A DNA stretch of 64,000 nt from CAWBRT01 sp963814745 (lineage in GTDB: Bacteria; Acidobacteriota; Terriglobia; Terriglobales; Acidobacteriaceae). A program made the translations under genes and the position numbers. A model generated the notes under the pieces. That model saw only the letters and a program-made list of their open reading frames with translations, was not told the origin of the DNA and made no database searches. Below, piece by piece: positions 52,452 through 61,918 of this stretch. Numbering within the stretch: the first letter of the stretch is position 1; each line of letters begins with the position of its first letter. The stretch lies in contig CAWFEA010000018.1 of NCBI GenBank assembly GCA_963814745.1, positions 1 through 64,000 on the forward strand, in the 5' to 3' direction.

Positions 52452-54293
52452 TCAGATCAGCGATGCACCCTCCATCAGAGGATGTGGAGCAACTCCTAAA
52501 TGCCGCAAAATCGTCGGCGCCAGATCGATCATTTGCGGCTGGACTTGGCGGGATGGACGGTTCATAAAAAGTATTCCCGGAACGCTCGCCGGGTCAACGA
52601 GATGGTCTCCGCTCCAGCGTCGAGTATTGTCTTCGAAGGTATGATCGGCGAAGCCGCCGAGCGAACTCTGCCAGGAGACCCTGAATCCGGGACGGAAGTT
52701 CACTAACAGGTCGGGTGCCTCATCGACATACGGCCCCGAATAGATTCGTTCCCGCCGCATCACGCTGGCAACGGCGGAGAGACGAGTGTCGGGATCGATG
52801 ACCGCGGCCAATCCTGTCTCGATCGCCTTCCGCACCCGCTGCGACTCGGATCCCTCGGTCAAGATTCCGGTGCGTTCGCGCCCTCGCAGGTTCAGGTAGA
52901 TGCCACCCAGTCCGATCGCGTAAGCATACGTTTTCGACCAATCGATGGCAGAGTTTTCCACTTCGCCGCTCGGCTTCTTATTTCCTTGCAGGGCGAGCAG
53001 GCCGTGCTGCCAGAGCCAGGAATTAATATCGACGGAACGGCGAAAGGGGCCGCAACCATGGTCTGAAAGGACGATAATCAGGGTGTTCTCGTCATGGTTT
53101 TCGATCAGGGTCCCCACCAGCCGGTCGCAGCGACGATAGCACTGCTCGATCGAGTCACCGAACTGCGCCGCCAATTCCGGATCGAAACAGGGATGCTCGC
53201 GGTCGCGGCATCGCCAGAACATGTGCTGGATGCGATCCGGCGTATCGAACAAAACGAAAAAGAGCCCGTCGTCACAGCGTTCGAGCTCGCGCGACATCAT
53301 CCGCTCACGCTCTCGAAACACGAGTTCGCACTGCGTCAGGAATGCCGCTTCGTCCAGTCGGCCGTTATCAAGCCCGTTGTGGTCCTCCGCCATTCCGAGG
53401 GTTGAAAAGAGTCCAAGTTGATCGGCCAGATCTTTGGCGTAGCCCGGGGGGGCAGATATCGGAAACAGAGGCGAAGCCGGATCGAAGTTGACTGGAGAGG
53501 CGTAGAACTCGACCCGAGGCGATACCTGGCAGACGAAAAAACGGACGATACCGCTGACCGTCTGCAACATTGAGACCTTAAAATTAACCCGCGTCCACGG
53601 TCCCCAGGTTCGTTCCGGGATCGCAATCGCGGGCGGGCCGCCGGTTTCGAAACGCAGACTCCTGCTCTTTGGATCGACGCGTACCCGCAGTTCGCTGGTG
53701 AGATCCGAGCCTTGTGCGGCCCTTGTATTACGAGGTCCGATCACGGACGACTTGAGATCGTGCCCGGATTCCAGGTAGATGAGGCGCTCATATCCTCGCG
53801 CCTGAGCCGTCCTCTCCTGAGTGTAGAAGGTTCCCGTTCCCTGGCCGCCGCGGAGGTCCGGAACCCCGACGCCGGCAAGAATTCTGGCGCCGCTGGCATC
53901 CGGCGGAAAAGTACAAGGAAACCGCAGCACCGTGCTCGGCACGCCGACGTTGGCTAGCACTTCCCAAACGGGGATGCCGCGACGACGATTGACGATACGC
54001 GGCTGGCTGAAAATATTCTTCGGCCGCTCGAAACGGGTGAGAGCAAGATCCGGCCGATTGGTTTGCGGGTCGCGGCTGATGAAGTCGAAGATGCCATGGC
54101 CCCCGGGATTCGTGCCGGTGGCGAATGATGACCATGCTACCGGAGTCTGCGCCGGATACGTGGTCTGCACCCGCAGATAACAGCCAGTCTTACGCAGCTT
54201 CTCAAGGTTGGGCAGCTCATTGCGCGCAAGCATGGAATCCACAATCGTGGGTTCTACGCCATCGAGCCCAAGCACCAAGACTCTTTTCTTCAT
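52452..54293 (-). CDS. Alkaline phosphatase superfamily phosphodiesterase/transferase (second copy)
   Basis: 613-residue paralogue of the gene downstream, with a longer central insertion. The motifs are LVLGLDGVEP (Asp11), nucleophile Thr50 in AQTPVAWSSFATG, FDTPDRIQHMFW, VLSDHGCGPF and ADHTFED. No secretion signal is seen. A region about 200-260 is beta-rich and absent from the 487-residue copy. The gene lies 86 bp before that copy and 192 bp after the small membrane-protein gene, all on one strand. The two enzymes may act in sequence or on related phosphodiesters in polysaccharide synthesis. Exact chemistry cannot be deduced. Confidence 0.82.
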   Translation of the reverse strand: MKKRVLVLGLDGVEPTIVDSMLARNELPNLEKLRKTGCYLRVQTTYPAQTPVAWSSFATGTNPGGHGIFDFISRDPQTNRPDLALTRFERPKNIFSQPRIVNRRRGIPVWEVLANVGVPSTVLRFPCTFPPDASGARILAGVGVPDLRGGQGTGTFYTQERTAQARGYERLIYLESGHDLKSSVIGPRNTRAAQGSDLTSELRVRVDPKSRSLRFETGGPPAIAIPERTWGPWTRVNFKVSMLQTVSGIVRFFVCQVSPRVEFYASPVNFDPASPLFPISAPPGYAKDLADQLGLFSTLGMAEDHNGLDNGRLDEAAFLTQCELVFRERERMMSRELERCDDGLFFVLFDTPDRIQHMFWRCRDREHPCFDPELAAQFGDSIEQCYRRCDRLVGTLIENHDENTLIIVLSDHGCGPFRRSVDINSWLWQHGLLALQGNKKPSGEVENSAIDWSKTYAYAIGLGGIYLNLRGRERTGILTEGSESQRVRKAIETGLAAVIDPDTRLSAVASVMRRERIYSGPYVDEAPDLLVNFRPGFRVSWQSSLGGFADHTFEDNTRRWSGDHLVDPASVPGILFMNRPSRQVQPQMIDLAPTILRHLGVAPHPLMEGASLI

Positions 54294-54485
54294 GCCCTAT
54301 TCATACATCGGAGCTCTCGATGCACTCTCTCCAGAAAACTTGTTTAGCAAGGAAGGCGAACTTGAACTCACGCCGGCGCGCCTTGGCGTACAAACCTTTT
54401 GGATCGCGCTGTTCACAGATGCCGAGCGGGGTGGCCACATGGACGAGAATAAACTCACCGTTTACCTTCACCAGGCGCCGCACCT

Positions 54486-54701
54486 CTACTTGTGGGAAGC
54501 CGCAGGCGGGTCGGGCCGCGCCTGATAGTCCGCACAATTTTCCTCGCGTCCGTTGCGTAACCGATACCAAGCGCGCGCAAGCAGTACTCGCACCTTATTC
54601 CAGAAGATCAGCAGAAATGCAATGGCCGCGGCCAGAGTCGTCTGGAGCGGCATGATCTGGTCGGGGCCGACATAAAACAGCGCCAACAGTTGAAGTCTCA
54701 T
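54486..54701 (-). CDS. Small membrane protein coupled to the sulfatase-like gene
   Basis: 71-residue protein with a conserved-looking N-terminus MRLQLLALFYVGPDQIMPLQ, one strong transmembrane helix (about 20-37), and a basic then hydrophilic C-terminus. The ATG at 54701 overlaps the corrected stop of the sulfatase-like gene as ATGA, the classic sign of translational coupling, and AAGGGAAG lies upstream; this is why 54701 is preferred over the ATG at 54707. Function is unknown. Its place between three AlkP-superfamily genes suggests a membrane anchor or partner of one of them. Confidence 0.7.
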   Translation of the reverse strand: MRLQLLALFYVGPDQIMPLQTTLAAAIAFLLIFWNKVRVLLARAWYRLRNGREENCADYQARPDPPAASHK

Positions 54702-56535
54702 CCACATCTTCCCTTCAGGTTATTCACTTTTTTTGGAAGCTGCCAAAGGAAGCTCCGGTTTGTTTTTGCGCGCATGGAGGCGCAAATATCCGGCTCGGCC
54801 AAGCTGAGATCGTGAAGTTCCTGGGGATCGTTCTTCCAGTTGTACAGCACATCTTGTCCCTTTTGACTAATGTACTGATACTCGGGGCCGATCACAGAGC
54901 GAACCGGCCCATAGTAATTTGGGAAGGTTGGCGAGAAACCGTACCTGGCCAATTCCGAGAGGGATCAGGCCAATCGCTTTCAGATCCGTTGCCAGCCCAC
55001 AATTCCTGCAAAGAGCGGCCCGGAAAAGAGCCGTGATAAGCCGGGTCGGCCAAGGAAATCAAGGTTCGCGGAATGTCGACCAAGCTAACGGGGCGGCGCA
55101 CGTGCCTGCCTGCCGGAATTGTCTTCGGATTCCAGACGATCAGCGGAACGTGGATGGCTTCACGGTATAGGCTAATCTTGTGGCCCACCAGATTGTGCTC
55201 GCCAAATGCTTCCCCATGATCGCTCGTGATGACGACGATGGTGTGATCCAGCACCCCACGCTTTTTCAGCTCGCTCAAAAGATTCTCAATATGATCGTCC
55301 ACATAGCGGATGCAGCCGTCGTAGGCTGCAACCTCGGCTGCCAAGGTTCTCGCATCCGGCATTTGCACTTGATCAAACGACACACTGATTACACCACCGG
55401 GATTCTTTTCTTTTGTAAAGGCATGCCGGTATGGTTCGGGAGGCAGATAAGGATCGTGCACGTCAATGTAGTTCAACATGACGAAGAAAGGACGCTTCTC
55501 TCTGTCGATCCAAGTCAATGCGCGCCGGTTAATCCCTTCGACATGCTGACGACCGAATAAAGGCAAGACCCCGAAATGGTGCATCCAGAACTTAATTCTC
55601 CATCCGAGGACGACACGAGTAAAAATTGCCGTGTAATTGGCGCCCCAGTAATCTTCAAAGTGCGCAAAGCCGCGCGCCAGTCCGTGCTTTCGGTCGAAGT
55701 TATTAACATTCGCGGAAAATGCCGCCGTCCGGTAACCTTCGCTTAAGAACACCTCTCCGATCGTCGGCCAGTTATCAGCCAGAATAGCGTCATCCTTGTC
55801 TGTGCGGTGGTCATGTGGGTAGAGTCCAGTCAACATCGAGGCATGGGAGGGGACCGTCCAGGAGGCCGAGGCTATGGCATTGTCGAACATGACTCCCTGC
55901 TCTGCTATGTGAGACAGGTTGGGACTCGTATCACGTGAGTATCCATAGGCCGACAGGTGGTCGGCGCGCAGAGTGTCAACGACAATAAGAAGAATATTCG
56001 GTTTACTTCCATCGACTGGAGGAAGCGAGCGCAATAGGTTAGCCTCGTGAAGGTATTCCCACGACCTCACACCCGCACCAAGAGCTACAACCCCCAGAAC
56101 GATCCACGGCAATGTTCGCTTTTGATAGCTCAATATAGTCGAGCGTTTAGAACGAATCCACCGGTTGGTGGCAACCCCTATACTCAGCGACAGCAACACG
56201 GCGACGAACCGGCTCACCCCCGGCAAACCAAACCGCAGCCAGGCGGTAACCAGTGCGACGGAAAAAATGAACCATGCCGCCAACGCAGACCGCCACACAC
56301 CCACCACAAAAGATGCTGCGATAGCGCAAGCTATCAGCACCCCCATAACAATCAGATCCACCACAACCGTAGCCCACAATATATCCGAATCAAGAAATCT
56401 ACTATATGCGCAGGCGACGATTCCTTCGACCGTGCTGACACAAAGAACCATCCAGAGCAGAAAAGAGATGACGCTGAGAAGGGAGATCTCTTCGTCAGAA
56501 CGCTTTGAGAAATTCAATAGAGTGTCAAGTTTCAC
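54698..56535 (-). CDS. Membrane-anchored sulfatase-like hydrolase/transferase (one apparent base deletion)
   Basis: About 612 residues after repair. Five N-terminal transmembrane helices (about 18-157) precede a sulfatase/phosphotransferase domain: ILLIVVDTLRADHLSAYGYS with metal ligand Asp187, catalytic segment SWTVPSHASMLTG, then SDHGEAFGEHNLVGHK. The nucleophile position is Thr227, not the Cys or Ser that sulfatases convert to formylglycine. It therefore more likely acts like EptA/LtaS-type phosphoethanolamine or phosphoglycerol transferases. As written the frame degenerates at 54961-54963 and stops at 54892. Adding one base to that run restores ELARYGFSPTFPNYYG and then VLYNWKNDPQELHDL to a stop at 54698. 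The active site probably faces the periplasm. Confidence 0.85.
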
Positions 56536-56647
56536 GGTTTCCTCCCTCTACCAGTGCCACCAATTCTTCGACCGAACGGCCCCGGGCTCGCCATTGTCCC
56601 GCGGACTCTGCGCAACTCTGCAATCGGTTTTACAAGATATCTAGAAT

Positions 56648-57442
56648 CTAGTCAGTTCTCACGTACCAATCGTCAAACCGCGAGAACTTCATGAATTTTC
56701 GAACATAGCCATTCCGTGTCAATAGCGAGAACACCTTTTCTCTTGTGGGTGTGAAATTGTGTTCGCAGGTGATTATTTTGATTTGATACTTATCGAAATT
56801 AAATGCACTAAGGATTTCGTATTCACTACCCTCTGTGTCGATCGAGAGGTAATCGATCCTTTTAGGTGCATGGTGTTTTTCGAGTAAATCTTCAAGAGAG
56901 GTGGTCTTAACGTCATATGCGTTACCGTGTTTTCTTGTCTGACGATGAACATCCGATGAGCTATACGAGGCAATCGTCGAAAGCTCCGCACTATTTACTT
57001 CATTAAAAGTCAGAATTGAATTTGAGTCGCGCCATACACAATCTGTTTCGATGCAGCTATTTCGATTGTTTCTCAAATCCTTGTGCCAACGTTTCGCGGG
57101 TTCGGCAAGGATTCCATTCCATCCGAATTCTTTCTCCAAGAGGTATGTATTGCTCAGATCTATACCGTCTGTCGCCCCAAACTCGACAAAAAAACCGCTT
57201 CTCTTGAAATCCAACTCGGATAAAACAAACAGGTCCTGTCGCAATTGCGATCTAGAATTACGCAAGGTTCTTAATAGCCCCGAAGAATCTTGGCATGGCA
57301 GTCTTAGTTCCAACAGTAGCTCAATCTCACTACAGGCGCTGTTGCCCATTGCAGTAAGCCAATCAAGCCTGGTGTAACTCGTTATGCCAATATCAAATGT
57401 TTTCAGTGTCTCTCTTATCAAATGTTTGAGAGTGGTACTCAT
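56648..57442 (-). CDS. FkbM-family SAM-dependent methyltransferase
   Basis: 264-residue soluble protein. The SAM-binding core has FFVEFGATDGIDLSNT (about 84-99), LAEPAKRW, the ELSTIASYS region and YLSIDTEGSEYEIL, the characteristic FkbM motif. FkbM members O-methylate sugars in antibiotics, glycolipids and surface polysaccharides, which fits the surrounding glycosyltransferases. The gene is markedly AT-richer than its neighbours, with different codon use, suggesting recent horizontal acquisition. It lies 112 bp upstream of the sulfatase-like gene and 136 bp downstream of the sugar transferase gene. Confidence 0.87.
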   Translation of the reverse strand: MSTTLKHLIRETLKTFDIGITSYTRLDWLTAMGNSACSEIELLLELRLPCQDSSGLLRTLRNSRSQLRQDLFVLSELDFKRSGFFVEFGATDGIDLSNTYLLEKEFGWNGILAEPAKRWHKDLRNNRNSCIETDCVWRDSNSILTFNEVNSAELSTIASYSSSDVHRQTRKHGNAYDVKTTSLEDLLEKHHAPKRIDYLSIDTEGSEYEILSAFNFDKYQIKIITCEHNFTPTREKVFSLLTRNGYVRKFMKFSRFDDWYVRTD

Positions 57443-57578
57443 TTTCTTGATTAGCTGCTCCCTTCATCACTGAGCCCAATTCAATATCGAAACATCCATG
57501 AATCATCGCCTCGCAAACACTGCTGCTGCCACCCAACGCCGCAGCTCAACGACGTTGCAACGCTTGGGTTTGGAAGCG

Positions 57579-58343
57579 TCACTGACCCGTGCCCGCCGCA
57601 ACCACCGCGACCGTATGCAGCAGAATCAGCAGGTCAAGCCCAAGGCTCCAATTGTTTATGTACCTGAGGTCCAGCGCCAGATAGGCCTCCGCCGACGGAT
57701 TACGACGAGCATGGACCTGCCACAAGCCCGTGATGCCGGGAACTACATGCAACCGGCGGAAGTACTCCCCATGGTATTGTTCGTATTCGCTGACAAGGGG
57801 AGGCCGTGGACCCACCAGCGACATTTCGCCTTTTAGTACGTTCCAGAACTGCGGCAATTCATCAAGGCTATACCGGCGAAGAAATTTGCCAATTCCGGTC
57901 ATCCGGGGATCGTTGGCCATCTTGAAGAGCAGTCCGCTTCGTTCGTTCATGGGCCGCAGCTCTTCCAGTAAGTTATCGGCATTCTCGATCATCGTGCGAA
58001 ACTTGTACAGCACGAATATCTTGCCGTTTTTGCCGACTCGCGGCTGCCGGTAAAATACCGGTCCGGAAGAATCCAACTTTACGGCAATCGCAATAATGGG
58101 AGCAATGGGCCATAGCAGAACAAAAGCAAATAGGGATCCTACTATGTCGATGACACGCTTGATAAGGAGTTGAGTAGGGGTAATCGACTCTCGCGGGATG
58201 CCGATTTGGAAGTGACGCGGGAGGTATATAGGGCTCGTTTCCAGCTCTCCGTCCGAGTCAAACAAAAGCCCGACGTTCACATTTTCCATCGATCCGGAGT
58301 TGGCAGCCGCCTCGGGTACCTCCCTATCCGTGTGAACCATCAT
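57579..58343 (-). CDS. Initiating undecaprenyl-phosphate sugar transferase (WbaP/exopolysaccharide type)
   Basis: Transfers sugar-1-phosphate from a UDP-sugar onto undecaprenyl phosphate, the first membrane step of polysaccharide assembly. The product of about 254 residues has an N-terminal soluble stretch, one hydrophobic helix (RVIDIVGSLFAFVLLWPIAP) and the catalytic domain with DSSGPVFYRQPRVGKNGK, YKFRTM, FLRRYSLDELPQFWNVLKG and SLVGPRP. It is a short form lacking the four extra helices of full WbaP. The start is uncertain: the frame is open to 58418, but residues before Met at 58343 look non-coding. Immediately upstream on the same strand is the TagA/WecG gene. Confidence 0.9.
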   Translation of the reverse strand: MMVHTDREVPEAAANSGSMENVNVGLLFDSDGELETSPIYLPRHFQIGIPRESITPTQLLIKRVIDIVGSLFAFVLLWPIAPIIAIAVKLDSSGPVFYRQPRVGKNGKIFVLYKFRTMIENADNLLEELRPMNERSGLLFKMANDPRMTGIGKFLRRYSLDELPQFWNVLKGEMSLVGPRPPLVSEYEQYHGEYFRRLHVVPGITGLWQVHARRNPSAEAYLALDLRYINNWSLGLDLLILLHTVAVVAAGTGQ

Positions 58344-58556
58344 AAGTCTATTCAGTCCCTTTCCCTGAGAGTTCGTAGTCCGTACTGTCAACCACTTCGA
58401 CGAACCGTCCCTACACACAGACCATTACGGTTGCGATTTGCACCCCGGTTTCTTCGGAGTGCGCTCGGTAAATGCAGCCAGCAGACTTGTTCCGCGCGTG
58501 CCCATGGTTTGCGGTACATCTGTAATCGCCCTGTGAGTCATTCGCTCGTTCTCGAC

Positions 58557-59369
58557 TCAGGCGGGCGAGAATTTATCGACGGGGGAGCGGCTGCGGTACT
58601 TGCACAGCAATGTGAAAAGCTTCCCGGCCCGCCAATATCGCGGAACATATCTACCGGGATGGGAAATACATCGGAAGAGCCAACCCAGGTACGCCCTATC
58701 AGCCCAGGCTGGGATCCTAACCTGATCGCCACTGAGAAATGAGATTGCGGCGCCAATGCAATGGATCGCTGGAACATAGCCGAGGTTCCGCCGCAAGTAG
58801 AGCCCAAGCCTCTCCTGCGCTCCGCCGCCGATAGTTACGATCAGATGCCGTGGCCTGCGGCGGCGCAGAATCTCCAGCAGAGTCCGGTCAAAAATCTCCC
58901 CACGGTACATGGGCGCAATGTAGGTGTCATCTGAACCAACTTCGATTCCCTGCCCGGCCAACCATCGAAGGTTGCGCTCGGCGCTGGCCGCGCTGCTCAT
59001 AATCCAGAAGGCCTGGTGCGGCTGGCGAAGGTCGGGCCCTTTCAGCAGTTCGCGCAAATATTCAAGACCGGACAACTTGTGGAGCTCACCTCGCTCCAGC
59101 AAGTTCCAAACCAGCACCATAAACCCGCTATCGGCAATGGCGACGTCGGCGCTCTGCAAAGCTTCACGATAGCCGGAATTCGTAGCAAGCTCGGCGAGAG
59201 CGGGCGCTGCCGGCGCCACGAGAAGTCCGCCGTTGTTCATTCTTCGGACAGCAGCAGCCGCATCACCCAGAAAAAAAGAAACTCCCAGAATTTGACAAAA
59301 GGAACAGCTTTCCCTTTGCGTTCCAGCGTCCACTTCACTACTCCGGGTTGGACTCGACAAGGTATTCAT
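58557..59369 (-). CDS. WecG/TagA/CpsF-family glycosyltransferase
   Basis: 270-residue GT26-family enzyme that adds the second sugar, often N-acetylmannosamine or its uronic acid, to a lipid-linked primer. Visible family features are LGVSFFLGD near the start, ADVAIADSGFMVLVWNLL, SDDTYIAPMYRGE and HLIVTIGGGAQERLG with ISFLSGDQVRIPAWADRAYLGWLFRC split across the C-terminal half. The usual DG in the acidic motif reads DSG. The adjacent wecB would supply UDP-ManNAc, a substrate consistent with this family. Confidence 0.88.
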   Translation of the reverse strand: MNTLSSPTRSSEVDAGTQRESCSFCQILGVSFFLGDAAAAVRRMNNGGLLVAPAAPALAELATNSGYREALQSADVAIADSGFMVLVWNLLERGELHKLSGLEYLRELLKGPDLRQPHQAFWIMSSAASAERNLRWLAGQGIEVGSDDTYIAPMYRGEIFDRTLLEILRRRRPRHLIVTIGGGAQERLGLYLRRNLGYVPAIHCIGAAISFLSGDQVRIPAWADRAYLGWLFRCISHPGRYVPRYWRAGKLFTLLCKYRSRSPVDKFSPA

Positions 59370-59393
59370 CTTGCGATTCCGCTTCTTCGCGGG

Positions 59394-60668
59394 TCATTGC
59401 CGGCGCCTGGTCAAGATTGCGGAAGCGGCCCGCCCGGCGTTCGATAACCGTGGCGAGTACCTGCTCCCAGCGCCGGGCAAGAGTGCTGAACTTTGCGAGC
59501 CCTGCTTAGGAAGCGGTTGTGGCGTGAACTCCTGGTAGGGCTGCCCAAGAAGCGCGGCAACGATTCGGCGGCGAGCCAAACCGTCACCGTAGGGATTAAC
59601 AGCCTCCGCCATACAACGATATTCGCAATCATCGGTAAGCAGAGACGAGGCTTCGGCGACGATGCGATCCGTGCCGGTACCGACCAGCCGTACCGTGCCT
59701 GCGGCAACGGCTTCCTCCCGTTCGGTAACCTCGCGCAGCACCAGCACCGGCTTGCCTAGTGATGGAGCTTCTTCCTGAAGCCCCCCGGAGTCCGTGAGCA
59801 CCAGGTAACACTGTTTCATGAGGTGTACCAGGTCTAGATAATCCAGTGGTTCGATCAAGTGCACGCCGGCCACGCCACCCAGCTCCTGATAAACCACTGA
59901 GCGCACATTGGGATTGGGATGGACCGGATACACGATGTGCACATCTGCAGCAAACTGCCGGGCAAGGGTGCGCAACGCAATGCAAACCTGCCGCAGAGGA
60001 GCGCCGAAATTTTCACGCCTGTGAGCGGTGACCAACAGTATGCGCGATTGTCTGCCACAGGCGGCCAGCAGGTTACATACGCGGTCGCTACGCTTCTGGC
60101 GCTCGGCCCACAGCAGCGCGTCGATCACCGGATTGCCGGAAATCACAATGCGGGCACGATCGATACCTTCGCGCAGCAGGTTTTCGCAGGCAGCAGCGGT
60201 CGGCGCCAAGTGGAGGTCAGCCGTGACGCCCACCAAGCGGCGGTTTAGCTCTTCCGGAAACGGGCTCCACTTATCTCCGGTACGCAGCCCCGCCTCTACA
60301 TGGGCGACCTGAATTCCCGCGTAGTATGCGGCGATGGCGGCAATGGCAGCAGAGGTGGTATCACCTTGCACTATGACCCTGTCGGGCTTTTCAGCACTGA
60401 GGATCCTATCAAGACCTTCGAATACACCCGCTGCAATTTGAGCGAGCGTCTGGTCGGCCTCCATGAGATTCAGATCAAAATCGGGCTGCACGCCAAAAAC
60501 CGTGAGCACCTGATCCAGCAGGTCGCGATGCTGAGCCGTCACGCATACCAACGAGCGGAGCCCATAATCGCCAACATCGCCCTGGCTAGCTTGGAGTTGT
60601 AACTCCTGCACAATGGGACACAGCTTAATAGCCTCAGGCCTAGTTCCAAAAACTGTAAGTATCTTCAT
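59394..60668 (-). CDS. wecB: UDP-N-acetylglucosamine 2-epimerase (non-hydrolysing)
   Basis: Interconverts UDP-GlcNAc and UDP-ManNAc for polysaccharide synthesis. Signatures are VFGTRPEAIKLCPI at the N-terminus, VQGDTTSA, HVEAGLRTGDKWSPFPEE, TAHRRENFG and TDSGGLQEEAPSLGKP. The open frame starts at a GTG (60686), but ATG at 60668 overlaps the upstream stop as ATGA and gives the canonical N-terminus, so it is preferred. At 424 residues the protein has an extra Ser/Arg/Gln-rich tail of about 45 residues beyond the usual end. The next gene begins 24 bp downstream. Confidence 0.94.
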   Translation of the reverse strand: MKILTVFGTRPEAIKLCPIVQELQLQASQGDVGDYGLRSLVCVTAQHRDLLDQVLTVFGVQPDFDLNLMEADQTLAQIAAGVFEGLDRILSAEKPDRVIVQGDTTSAAIAAIAAYYAGIQVAHVEAGLRTGDKWSPFPEELNRRLVGVTADLHLAPTAAACENLLREGIDRARIVISGNPVIDALLWAERQKRSDRVCNLLAACGRQSRILLVTAHRRENFGAPLRQVCIALRTLARQFAADVHIVYPVHPNPNVRSVVYQELGGVAGVHLIEPLDYLDLVHLMKQCYLVLTDSGGLQEEAPSLGKPVLVLREVTEREEAVAAGTVRLVGTGTDRIVAEASSLLTDDCEYRCMAEAVNPYGDGLARRRIVAALLGQPYQEFTPQPLPKQGSQSSALLPGAGSRYSPRLSNAGRAASAILTRRRQ

Positions 60669-61885
60669 TGGTTGGACACTTTGCACTCACAGCTCCGGCA
60701 TGACCGGGATCTACTCAACGCCAGTTCGCGGTAAAACGTGCTGACTTTCTCGGCCTGGGCCTGCCAGTCATACACCTCGCAAGCCGTTTTGGCAGCGTTA
60801 TCGGCCATGGCTTTACGAAGAGCCTCATTTTCGGCAAGTTTGATAATCGCGGCGGCAATCTGTTGCGGTACCCGCGCATCAACCAGCAAGCCGCAACCAC
60901 AGCGCTCCACAGCGTCGCGGATATCGGGCACATCGGAACCTATTACCGGCAGACCGGCCGCTAGATATTCAAACAGTTTGCGAGGAAATGCTAGTTGCAG
61001 GTTGCGGTCGGCCGGAAGAACCAGACTTAGTCCAATATCAGATATCTTCATGTACCGGACGACCTCAGCAAAAGAAACGTGGGGCTTCAAAACGAGGGTG
61101 CCCGACTCTACCATTTCCTGCGCCAGGTTTGCATACGCGGGATCGTGGTGAGCGATACCTCCCAACGCGACACAGACTAGCCTGGGCACGCTGGCCGAGG
61201 CCTCACGCAGAGCGAGTAACAACTCGCGACCAGCATAGTCAGCCCTAAGTGCCCCCGCATGCAGCGCGATAAATTTGCCCTGCAATTCGGGCGGCCTCAA
61301 CTCCGCCGATGCTTCAAAGTCCTTCGGATTGGCATAGTGTGAGACTACGAGAATTCGTTTGGAGGGCATCGCGGCGTATGCGGCCTTGCGGTTCTCGCTC
61401 ACATGGATGACCGCATCGGCGTATCGGAAGGCAATACGCTCGCAGCCCCGCAGGAGGTACTTGAATCCGGCACGCAAGAACCCCGGCAGGACGCGCCCTC
61501 GCTCTTCGTACATCTCCTCGAAATCGACAATGAAAGCAGCCCCGTAGAAGCGCTTTATGAACATACCGATGAACCACGAATCCGGTTCAATGCAGTGGAC
61601 GGCATCGGGCCGGCTCCGGACCGCGGCGACGAAGGCCTTCACGAAGTTGTGAAAACGCCGCCACAATGCGGGAACCAGATGCGAAATTGTATTCTTGTGA
61701 AATATCTCGGGGGTACGGGGAAGAATAATGCAGGAGCAGTCATCATGCCCCCATCGATATGACGTGCCTCGCGGCATCGTCATGATCGACACGACGTGTG
61801 CGCCAGAGGCAATAATCGCATCGCGAACCCGGGATTGACGACTGTCGTCAATGTTCATGCGACAGGAGACTTGGCAAACGTTCAT
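60665..61885 (-). CDS. GT4-family glycosyltransferase
   Basis: 406-residue GT-B enzyme without membrane helix. The N-terminal half carries HCIEPDSWFIGM. The C-terminal half has the donor-binding FIALHAGALRADYAGRE, VLKPHVSFAEVVRYM and FPRKLFEYLAAGLPVIGSDV, with the Glu of KLFEY contacting the nucleotide sugar in the family. It is part of the minus-strand polysaccharide run and overlaps wecB by 4 bp. Sugar specificity is not predictable. Confidence 0.88.
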   Translation of the reverse strand: MNVCQVSCRMNIDDSRQSRVRDAIIASGAHVVSIMTMPRGTSYRWGHDDCSCIILPRTPEIFHKNTISHLVPALWRRFHNFVKAFVAAVRSRPDAVHCIEPDSWFIGMFIKRFYGAAFIVDFEEMYEERGRVLPGFLRAGFKYLLRGCERIAFRYADAVIHVSENRKAAYAAMPSKRILVVSHYANPKDFEASAELRPPELQGKFIALHAGALRADYAGRELLLALREASASVPRLVCVALGGIAHHDPAYANLAQEMVESGTLVLKPHVSFAEVVRYMKISDIGLSLVLPADRNLQLAFPRKLFEYLAAGLPVIGSDVPDIRDAVERCGCGLLVDARVPQQIAAAIIKLAENEALRKAMADNAAKTACEVYDWQAQAEKVSTFYRELALSRSRSCRSCECKVSNQ

Positions 61886-61918
61886 GACTGTTGATAAAGA
61901 TCAGAAGGCAATGGGATC

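Noticed and set aside
54301..54570. 89-codon minus-strand frame between the AlkP gene and the small membrane protein
   Set aside because: It overlaps the better supported small membrane protein, lacks a binding site and matches nothing. The 192-base gap may still hold part of it, but support is too weak.
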